Shown one piece after another: positions 57,936 to 64,000 of a stretch of DNA of 64,000 nt. The notes below the pieces were generated by a model. That model worked only from the letters and a program-made list of their open reading frames with translations, searched no databases and was not told the origin of the DNA. The position numbers and the translations under genes were made by a program. Position 1 is the stretch's first letter; each line of letters opens with the position of its first letter. The DNA is taken from assembly GCA_963812945.1 (NCBI GenBank), contig CAWEXD010000010.1, positions 620,001 through 684,000 of the forward strand. The letters are read 5' to 3'. This DNA is from DASRDR01 sp963812945 [NCBI: uncultured Candidatus Rokubacteria bacterium] (GTDB lineage Bacteria; Methylomirabilota; Methylomirabilia; Rokubacteriales).

Positions 57936-60900
57936 GCCTCGCGCCGGCCGTTCAGCCCCGCCTCGATCCGCCGGCCGAGGGCGGCGCGCGGCCGCCAGCG
58001 AGGGCGCCACGCGGCCAGGCGGCGCGGCCAGCCGCGGAGGTCGTCGAAGAACGAGTAGACGACGGGCGTGATGACCAGCGTGACCGCGAGGCAGAGGGCC
58101 TGGCCGCCGACGACGGCGATGGCGAGCGCCGCGCGGGAGGCCGAGCCGTCCCCGCGGCCGAGCGCCACCGGCAGCATGCCGAACACGATGGCGAAGGTCG
58201 TCATGAGGATCGGGCGGAGCCGCGCCCGGTCCGCCTCCATCTGGGCCTCGAACCGGGAGAGCCCCCGCCCGCGGAGGACGTTCGTGTAGTCGACCTGGAG
58301 GATCGCGTTCTTCTTGACGACGCCGATCAGGAGGAACATCCCCATGATCGCGTAAATGTTCAGCGTCATCCCGGTGATGACCAGCGCCAGGAGCCCGAAC
58401 GGGATCGCCAGGAACATCGACACCATGATCGTGACCGGGTGGACGAAGCTCTCGAACTGCGCGGCGAGCGCCATGTAGATGAAGGCGAGGGCGAGCCCGA
58501 ACGCCACCAGGAAGTTCGAGAACGCCTCGTTCATCAGCTTCGCCTGGCCGAGCTGCACTGCCTGGTATCCAGGCGGCATGTCGAGCTCGGCCACGATCGC
58601 GAGCGCCTGCTGCATCGCCTCGCCGAGCGGCTTCTGGTAGAGGTTCGACACCACCGTGATCTGGCGCTCCTGGGCGTAGCGGTCGATCTGGGCCGGGCTC
58701 ATGCCCGGCACGAGGCGCCCGAGGTTGCCCAGCCGGACGAGGGCCCCGCCGGCCGCGGGGACGGTGACGTCGGTGAGCGTGCTCGCGTCCCGCCGGAAGG
58801 GCTCGGCGAGGCGGAGCCGGACGTCGTACTGCTCGCCCGCCTCCCGGTAGAAGCCGACCTTCTCGCCGCCGACCAGGACGCGGAGGGTCGCGGCCACGTC
58901 GGCCATCCGGACCCCCAGATCGGCGGCCCGCTGGCGGTCGATGACCGCCTGGAGCTCCGGGCTCCGCTGGGCCTGGGCCGTGTCCACGTCGACGAACCCC
59001 GGGAGCGCGGTGAGGCGCTGGACGAGCGTCTGCGCATAGCCGGTCAGCCGGTCGAGGTCGGGGCCCCGCAGGATCAGGTTGAACGGGGTCTGGCGGAAGC
59101 CGCCGCCGGAGACGAGGCTCACCTGCTGGACGCTCGCCCGGAGCTCGGGCGATTCGCGGATCTGCTGGCGCACGGCCTGCATGATGTCGAACTGGCTGCG
59201 CCGCCGCTGGGACAGGTGCTGGAGCCCGACGTAGATCGACATGTCGGTGACGTTGGACTGCACGCCGCCGCGGACGCCGATGTTCGTGAAGACGTGCTCG
59301 ACCTCGGGAATGGTGCGGAGGCCGGCCTCGATCCGCCGGGCGATGGCCTCGGACTGGGCCAGCGAGGAGCCCGGCGGGGTCTCGATCACGACCTCGAACT
59401 CCGACATGTCGTCGGCCACGATGAAGTCGGCCTTGAGCCCGCGCGCCAGGAAGAGCGTGCCCGCGATGAGGAGGACGGTGGCGACGACGGTGGCGAGCCG
59501 GTGGCGAAGGCTCACGCGGAGGAGCGCCTCGTAGGCGGCCTCGACGCGCGCGTAGACGCCCCGCCGCCCGGGCGTGCGGCCCGGTTCCGCGCCCGGCCCC
59601 GCCGCGCGGTGGGGGCGCAGCACGCGGGCGGCGAGCGTCGGCACGAGCGTGAAGGCGACCAGGAGCGAGACCAGGATCGCGAAGCTCACGGTGAGCCCGA
59701 AGCTCCGCCAGAAGCGGCCGACCAGGCCGCCCATGAACGCGACCGGGAAGAAGATCGCGATCAGGGAGACGGTGGTCGCCACGACGGCCAGCACGATCTC
59801 CTTCGCCCCGGTGACCGCGGCCTCCCACGGCGAGCGGTTCTCCTCGTCCATGTGCCGGAAGATGTTCTCCAGCACGATGATGGCGTCGTCGATCACGATG
59901 CCGGTCGACACCGAGAGGCCCAGCATCGTGACGTTGTTCAGGGTGAAGCCGGCCCAGCGCATGGCGAAGAACGTCGCGATGATCGAGGTCGGGATGGAGA
60001 CGGCGGCGATGAGGGCCGGGCGCCAGTTCCGCCACCCGAGGAAGACCCACACGATCAGGCTCGCCAGGAGGGCGCCGAGGACGAGGTGGTGCTGCACCTC
60101 GCCGAGGGCGCGCTTGATGAAGCGCGACTGGTCCCGGACGACGTCGATCGTCACGTCGGCCGGCAGCGTCGACCGGATGTCCACCAGGCGGGCCTTCACG
60201 CGGTCGACGACGGCCACGGTGTTGGTGCCCGACTGCTTCCGGACCAGGAGCGCGACGGCGTTCTGCCCGTCGAGCCGGGACAGCGTGCGGGGCTCCTCCT
60301 CGGCGTCGAGGACCTGGGCGACGTCCCGGATGCGGACCGGGCCGCGCGGGGTCTCGGCGACCACGATCGTGTCGAAGTCGGCCACCGCGGTCACCCGCCC
60401 GAGGGTGCGGAGACCCTCCTCGCGGCCGCCGCCCGTGAGGCGCCCGCCGGGCGTCTCGACGTTCTGGCGCGCGAGCGCGGTCTGCACCTGCTGGACGGAC
60501 AGCCCGTAGGCGGTGAGGCGGTTCGGATCGACCGCGATCTGGATCTCGCGCTTCCGCTGGCCGACGAGCGTCACGGCGCCGATGTCCTTGACGCCCTCCA
60601 GCGCCCGCTTGATCCGCTTGTCGGCGATCTCGGTGATCTCGCGGGCGGACCGCCGGCCGGAGACCACGAGGGCCATGACCGGCGCCGCGTCGACGTCGAA
60701 CTTCTCGATCACCGGCGGCTCGGTGCCCTGCGGGAGCTGCGCCAGGATGGTGGCGACCTTCTCGCGGACGTCCTGGGCCGCCGCCTCGATGTCGCGGTCG
60801 AGGATGAACGAGACGAAGATCTGGCTCTGGCCCTCGATCGTCGTCGACCGGAGCTCGTCGATCCCGCTGATGGTGTTGACGACCTCCTCGATCCGCTTGG

Positions 60901-61090
60901 TGATCTGGCTCTCGACCTCCTCCGGGCTCGCGCCGGGGAGGCGCGTCGTGATCGTCACCGTGGGGATGTCGACCTTGGGGAAGATGTCGAGGCCGAGGTC
61001 GCGGTAGGACGCGACCCCGAGGACCACCAGCGAGACGACCAGCATCGTCGCGAAGACGGGCCGGCGGACGCAGAGCTCGACGAGCGACAC
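57932..61090 (-). CDS. RND-family multidrug efflux transporter (AcrB/MdtC-like)
   Basis: 1052 residues from the GTG at 61090, four bases after the adaptor gene stop. Twelve-helix architecture with 'VELCVRRPVFATMLVVSLVVLGVASYRDLGLDIFPKVDIPTVTITT' at the N-terminus. The proton-relay region is 'GLSVSTGIVIDDAIIVLENIFRHM', where the two adjacent Asp sit in helix 4. The large periplasmic loops and 'MTTFAIVFGMLPVALGRGDGSASRAALAIAVVGGQ' near the end are typical. It exports hydrophobic compounds across the outer membrane together with the adaptor and an outer-membrane factor, which is not in the window. Confidence 0.95.
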   Translation of the reverse strand: MSLVELCVRRPVFATMLVVSLVVLGVASYRDLGLDIFPKVDIPTVTITTRLPGASPEEVESQITKRIEEVVNTISGIDELRSTTIEGQSQIFVSFILDRDIEAAAQDVREKVATILAQLPQGTEPPVIEKFDVDAAPVMALVVSGRRSAREITEIADKRIKRALEGVKDIGAVTLVGQRKREIQIAVDPNRLTAYGLSVQQVQTALARQNVETPGGRLTGGGREEGLRTLGRVTAVADFDTIVVAETPRGPVRIRDVAQVLDAEEEPRTLSRLDGQNAVALLVRKQSGTNTVAVVDRVKARLVDIRSTLPADVTIDVVRDQSRFIKRALGEVQHHLVLGALLASLIVWVFLGWRNWRPALIAAVSIPTSIIATFFAMRWAGFTLNNVTMLGLSVSTGIVIDDAIIVLENIFRHMDEENRSPWEAAVTGAKEIVLAVVATTVSLIAIFFPVAFMGGLVGRFWRSFGLTVSFAILVSLLVAFTLVPTLAARVLRPHRAAGPGAEPGRTPGRRGVYARVEAAYEALLRVSLRHRLATVVATVLLIAGTLFLARGLKADFIVADDMSEFEVVIETPPGSSLAQSEAIARRIEAGLRTIPEVEHVFTNIGVRGGVQSNVTDMSIYVGLQHLSQRRRSQFDIMQAVRQQIRESPELRASVQQVSLVSGGGFRQTPFNLILRGPDLDRLTGYAQTLVQRLTALPGFVDVDTAQAQRSPELQAVIDRQRAADLGVRMADVAATLRVLVGGEKVGFYREAGEQYDVRLRLAEPFRRDASTLTDVTVPAAGGALVRLGNLGRLVPGMSPAQIDRYAQERQITVVSNLYQKPLGEAMQQALAIVAELDMPPGYQAVQLGQAKLMNEAFSNFLVAFGLALAFIYMALAAQFESFVHPVTIMVSMFLAIPFGLLALVITGMTLNIYAIMGMFLLIGVVKKNAILQVDYTNVLRGRGLSRFEAQMEADRARLRPILMTTFAIVFGMLPVALGRGDGSASRAALAIAVVGGQALCLAVTLVITPVVYSFFDDLRGWPRRLAAWRPRWRPRAALGRRIEAGLNGRREA

Positions 61091-61094
61091 GGCG

Positions 61095-62486
61095 CTAGGG
61101 CTTGGCGGCCGGCGCCGTGGCCGGCGCGGGCGTCCCGGGCTGGACGGGGGCGCCGTCGTAGAGCTGGGCCAGCCCGGAGGTGGCGACGGTCTCCCCGAGC
61201 TTGACCCCGTCCAGGATCTCGACCCAGCCCGCCTCGCGGAGCCCGGCTCGGACGAGGCGCTCCTGCGCCCGGCCGTCGGCCACCACGAACACCTTGCTGA
61301 TGCCGACGACGTAGGCGAGGGCCTCGGCGGGGACGAACGGAACCCGGGCATCCCGGCGGACCAGGACGACCCCCCGCGCGAAGAAGCCGGGCCGGAGGAG
61401 CCCCTGGCCGTTCGGCACCTTCGCCTCGAGCGCGAGCGTGCGCGTCGGGACGTCGACCACCGGCGCCACGCGCGTCACCTGCCCGGGGAAGGCGCGGGCG
61501 CCGAAGGCGTCGACCGTGAGGCGCACCTCCTGGCCGCCGTGGATCTCCGGCGTGGCGCGCTCGGGCACCGTGCCGGCGTACTTCAGGGGGTCGGTGGCGA
61601 CCACCGTGAAGAGCGGGGTGTTGTCCTTCACGAATTCGCCGGCGGCGACGTGCCGGCGGGCCACCACACCGGTGAGCGGGGCCGTGACGACCGTGTCGGT
61701 CGCGCGCTTTCGGCCGAAGTCGAGGGCCGCCTCGCGCTGGCGGACCTGGGCCTCGGCGGACTTGACGCCGCCGAGCTCCGCCTCCCACTGGGCCTCGGCC
61801 GCGCGCACCTGCTCCGCGTGCTGGCCGAGCGTGGTCTCGGCCATCTGGACGACCGCCTCGGCGGCCTGGGACTGGGCGCGCGCCTGGTCGACGTCCCGCG
61901 CGGCGATCAGCTCCTTCGCCCGGAGCTCCTGGTTCCGCTCGAGCTCGCGGCGCTTCCACTCGGCGTCGGCGCGCGCGCGCTCGACGTCCGCCCCCAGCGC
62001 CCGGCGGCTGTCCCGGATCCGCTCGAGGTTGGCCCGGCTCGCGTCGGCCGCGGCGCGGCTCCGCGCCAGATTCTCCCGGGCGGCGACGACATCGGCGTTG
62101 AGCTGGTCGACGGTGAGGTCCGCCTCGCGGCGGTCCAGGTCGGCGAGGGGCTGGCCTTCCCGGACGGCGTCCCCGAGGTCCGCGTGGAGCCGGACGACCA
62201 TCCCCTGAATCTGCGTGCGGGCGACGGCTTCCTCCCACGCGAGGAGGCTCCCGACCGTGTCGACGCTCCGCTGGACCTGCCGGCCCTCGACGACCGCCGT
62301 CGTGATGCGGAGCGCGGGTGGCTCGGGCGCGCCCGCTCCGGGGCGGGCCCCGCCGGGCGCCCGCGGCTGGGCGGGGGCGCCGAGGGCCAGGGCCAGGCCC
62401 AGGAGCACGACCGAGGCGGGTCCGTGGACGCGGGCGGCGCGGCAGCGGGAGGGCGAAACCGTCGGTGCCACAGGGGTGGCGTCCAT
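61095..62486 (-). CDS. RND efflux membrane-fusion (adaptor) protein
   Basis: 463 residues from the ATG at 62486. A signal sequence 'ASVVLLGLALALGAPAQ' sends it to the periplasm. The lipoyl half-motifs 'GSLLAWEEAVARTQIQGMVVRLHADLGDAVREGQPLADLD' and 'TVVTAPLTGVVARRHVAAGEFV' flank a long coiled coil (~150-270). 'RVAPVVDVPTRTLALEAKVPNGQGLLRPGFFARG' is the beta-barrel. It links the pump to an outer-membrane channel. A -10-like TACAAT overlaps its start codon (62485-62490), so a slightly later GTG (62471) could be the true start. Confidence 0.92.
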   Translation of the reverse strand: MDATPVAPTVSPSRCRAARVHGPASVVLLGLALALGAPAQPRAPGGARPGAGAPEPPALRITTAVVEGRQVQRSVDTVGSLLAWEEAVARTQIQGMVVRLHADLGDAVREGQPLADLDRREADLTVDQLNADVVAARENLARSRAAADASRANLERIRDSRRALGADVERARADAEWKRRELERNQELRAKELIAARDVDQARAQSQAAEAVVQMAETTLGQHAEQVRAAEAQWEAELGGVKSAEAQVRQREAALDFGRKRATDTVVTAPLTGVVARRHVAAGEFVKDNTPLFTVVATDPLKYAGTVPERATPEIHGGQEVRLTVDAFGARAFPGQVTRVAPVVDVPTRTLALEAKVPNGQGLLRPGFFARGVVLVRRDARVPFVPAEALAYVVGISKVFVVADGRAQERLVRAGLREAGWVEILDGVKLGETVATSGLAQLYDGAPVQPGTPAPATAPAAKP

Positions 62487-62501
62487 TGTAGCAGGGGGTA
62501 G

Positions 62502-62507
62502 TAAAAT
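62502..62507 (+). promoter_or_regulatory. Probable -10 element for greA
   Basis: TAAAAT (5 of 6 to consensus), 18 bases before the greA start, in the 39-bp gap between divergent genes. Any matching -35 would fall inside the start of the adaptor gene. Confidence 0.45.
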
Positions 62508-62525
62508 GGCCGGCGGCCCCGACGG

Positions 62526-63020
62526 ATGATACAGCGCACGCCGATGACCCGGGAAGGCCACGCCCGCCTCCAGCAGGAGCTGGAGCAGCTGAAGCGCGTG
62601 GAGCGCCACGCCATCATCAAGGCCATCGCCGAGGCGCGGGCGCACGGGGACCTCTCCGAGAACGCCGAGTACCACGCCGCCAAGGAGCGCCAGGGGTTCA
62701 TCGAGGCGCGGATCCGGGAGCTCGAGGCCAAGGTCAGCGGCGCGGAGGTCATCGAGCCCCCCGGGGCCGGCCCGCGCGTGACCTTCGGGTCGACGGTCCG
62801 CCTCCGGGCGGCCGACGGCAAGGAGCTGCGCTACCAGATCGTCGGGTCCGACGAGGCCGACCCCGCGCGGGGCCGCATCTCGATCCTCTCGCCCATCGCC
62901 CGGACGCTGATCGGCAAGGAGGTCGGCGACGTGGTCAAGGCCCAGGCGCCCGGCGGGACGCGGGAGCTCGAGATCGTGGCGGCGAACTTCCCCTGGGAAC
63001 CGCCCCGCCCGGGCGGCTAG
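62526..63020 (+). CDS. greA: Transcription elongation factor GreA
   Basis: 164 residues. The N-terminal coiled coil 'MTREGHARLQQELEQLKRVERHAIIKAIAEARAHGDLSENAEYHAAKERQGFIEARIRELE' carries the acidic tip 'DLSENAEY' that reaches the RNA polymerase active site. The C-terminal FKBP-like domain has 'VTFGSTVRLRAADGKELRYQIVGSDEAD' and 'ISILSPIARTLIGKEVGDVV'. It rescues backtracked polymerase by stimulating transcript cleavage. The start may be at the internal ATG (62544, 'MTREGHARL'), which is the usual GreA start. Confidence 0.96.
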   Translation: MIQRTPMTREGHARLQQELEQLKRVERHAIIKAIAEARAHGDLSENAEYHAAKERQGFIEARIRELEAKVSGAEVIEPPGAGPRVTFGSTVRLRAADGKELRYQIVGSDEADPARGRISILSPIARTLIGKEVGDVVKAQAPGGTRELEIVAANFPWEPPRPGG

Positions 63021-63044
63021 GGTGCGTGGGCCGCGGGGCCCGGG

Positions 63045-64000
63045 TCAGGCCCGAAGCGCGTCCCGGAGCTCGCGGGCGAGGGTCTCGACGGTGCCACGCG
63101 TGCCGCCGGCGAGCTTCTGCCGCCACTCCCCGTCGGTCACGAACCGGCGGTCGCCGAGCCGCTCGGCCCACGGCCGGATCGCCTCCCGGATGGCGCGGAT
63201 CTCGTAGGGGTCGCCCCGAAGCTCGCGCGCCCGGGCCATCACGTCGGGGACCACGCGGATGAACGCCCGGAGCGCGGTCCCGGTCTTGATCGAGTACTTC
63301 CGGCCCGCCCACGCGTTCGGGAAGGTCTGGGCGAGCGCCTTCACGTAGTTCAGGAAGAAGCGCCGCCCGGCCTCGCGGAGCTCCTTGGCGCGCCCGCGCC
63401 CGCCCATCTTCTCGACGCTCTCCACCAGGTCCACGATCTCCTCGGCGAGGGGCGCCTGGGCCACGCGGCCCCGCCCGATGCCGAGCATCTTGATCTCCCC
63501 CTGGAGGGGCGAGGTCTCGTCCTCGCTGAGCGTCCGGATGATGTCGTGGGCGAGGGCCTGGGTCTCGTCGGGGTAGAGCTTCCGTCCGGCGAGACTGACC
63601 AGGTGGGACGGGTTCAGCCGCGTGTGCTTGGCGTTGATCGTGACGAAGAGCTCGACGATCTGCTGCGCGTCCAGCGTGTCGAAGAGGACCGCGGGCACGT
63701 CGAGCCCCCGGAGATCGCCCTCGGCGGCGAGCGCGTGGAGGGCGAGGAGGCGATGCTGGCCGTCGAGCACGCGGAGGACCCCCGGCTCCTCGGGGATCTC
63801 GAGGAACCCGAGGTCGGGGTGGTGCGGGACCGCGCGGAAGCCGAGCCGCTTGTCGGAGGTGATGATCACGGCGCCGGGGATCGCCGGGAGCTTCCCCGCC
63901 TCCCGGCAGTCGCGGAAGTAGGAGACCAGCTCCTCGATCTTGCGGCGGATCACGGGGCGCTGGTAGGCCTCCGAGGTCTCGCCGATCCGGCTCTCCAGGA
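63045..64000 (-). CDS. DGQHR-domain protein (DndB-like), 5' end outside window
   Basis: The visible 318 codons are open to the window edge on the minus strand. 'GVLRVLDGQHRLLALHALAAEGDL' has the DGQHR motif, preceded by 'GAVIITSDKRLGF'. 'AVLFDTLDAQQIVELFVTINAKHTRLNPSHLVSL' is the ParB/DndB-like following block. DGQHR proteins include DndB, a regulator of phosphorothioate DNA modification, and orphans of unknown role. No dnd genes are seen in the visible part. The product is likely a cytoplasmic DNA-linked protein. It is convergent with greA. Confidence 0.8.
   Translation of the reverse strand, partial: LESRIGETSEAYQRPVIRRKIEELVSYFRDCREAGKLPAIPGAVIITSDKRLGFRAVPHHPDLGFLEIPEEPGVLRVLDGQHRLLALHALAAEGDLRGLDVPAVLFDTLDAQQIVELFVTINAKHTRLNPSHLVSLAGRKLYPDETQALAHDIIRTLSEDETSPLQGEIKMLGIGRGRVAQAPLAEEIVDLVESVEKMGGRGRAKELREAGRRFFLNYVKALAQTFPNAWAGRKYSIKTGTALRAFIRVVPDVMARARELRGDPYEIRAIREAIRPWAERLGDRRFVTDGEWRQKLAGGTRGTVETLARELRDALRA

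Noticed and set aside
57770-61204. Open frame of 1144 codons on the plus strand
   Set aside because: It lies entirely antisense to the RND pump and its flanks, and its composition (Arg/Asp/His/Gly-rich) is the usual shadow of a GC-rich gene.

Overview
The window is one contiguous stretch of very GC-rich bacterial chromosome, with dense GC-ending codons, ATGA/GTGA-coupled genes and frequent GTG starts. Class III cyclase/AAA/TPR proteins, many acyl-CoA and FAD-oxidase genes, an AcrB-type pump and the glycosyltransferase-rich loci suggest an uncultured soil or groundwater lineage such as Candidatus Rokubacteria / Methylomirabilota. That placement is an inference from gene content and was not tested by phylogeny.

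Layout. 1-501 is the end of serS. 606-10450 is an integrated genomic island in a tRNA-Ser(UGA) gene. The tRNA 5' half is duplicated at both ends (39 bp, 606-644 and 10412-10450). The cargo is a ribbon-helix-helix protein, a ParE/Phd-type toxin-antitoxin pair, a decayed tandem array of zinc-ribbon/cyclase/AAA/TPR signalling proteins, an excisionase-like protein and a tyrosine integrase. 10412-10756 holds tRNA-Ser(UGA), tRNA-Ser(GCU) and tRNA-Arg(ACG). 10811-22728 is a first surface-polysaccharide region: seven glycosyltransferase-type genes, an IS110 scar, then a carbamoyltransferase / DUF5989 / small membrane protein / SGNH-hydrolase cassette.

22852-28625 is mostly housekeeping: tadA (its end overlaps tRNA-Ser(CGA)), tRNA-Ser(GGA), the large-type SRP RNA, dnaX-ybaB-recR, two small envelope proteins, and a tRNA-Asn(GUU) gene whose anticodon loop is split by a 263-bp group I intron. 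28696-39758 is metabolic: isochorismatase-like hydrolase, D-aminoacylase family, acyl-CoA dehydrogenase, SDR, MaoC hydratase, the glycolate oxidase set glcD-glcE-glcF, a MoaB-like protein and an HtrA protease. 39775-40992 (minus) is a rhodanese-MoeB/ThiF fusion with an in-frame UGA exactly at the conserved catalytic-cysteine position, followed by a SECIS-like hairpin, so it is a candidate selenoprotein.

41175-49583 is a second polysaccharide operon: four GT4 enzymes, a Wzx-type flippase, an initiating sugar-phosphate transferase and a long-form RmlA nucleotidyltransferase. 49589-57328 has an HD phosphohydrolase, glutaryl-CoA dehydrogenase, TrmI, a purine permease, a PpiD-like foldase and a PNPOx-fold protein. 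57357-62486 (minus) is an RND efflux operon, followed by greA and a DGQHR-domain protein cut by the window edge.

The strongest points for follow-up are the predicted Sec-MoeB, the intron-containing tRNA-Asn, and the integrase whose C-terminus is encoded by its own target tRNA and would be swapped on excision.
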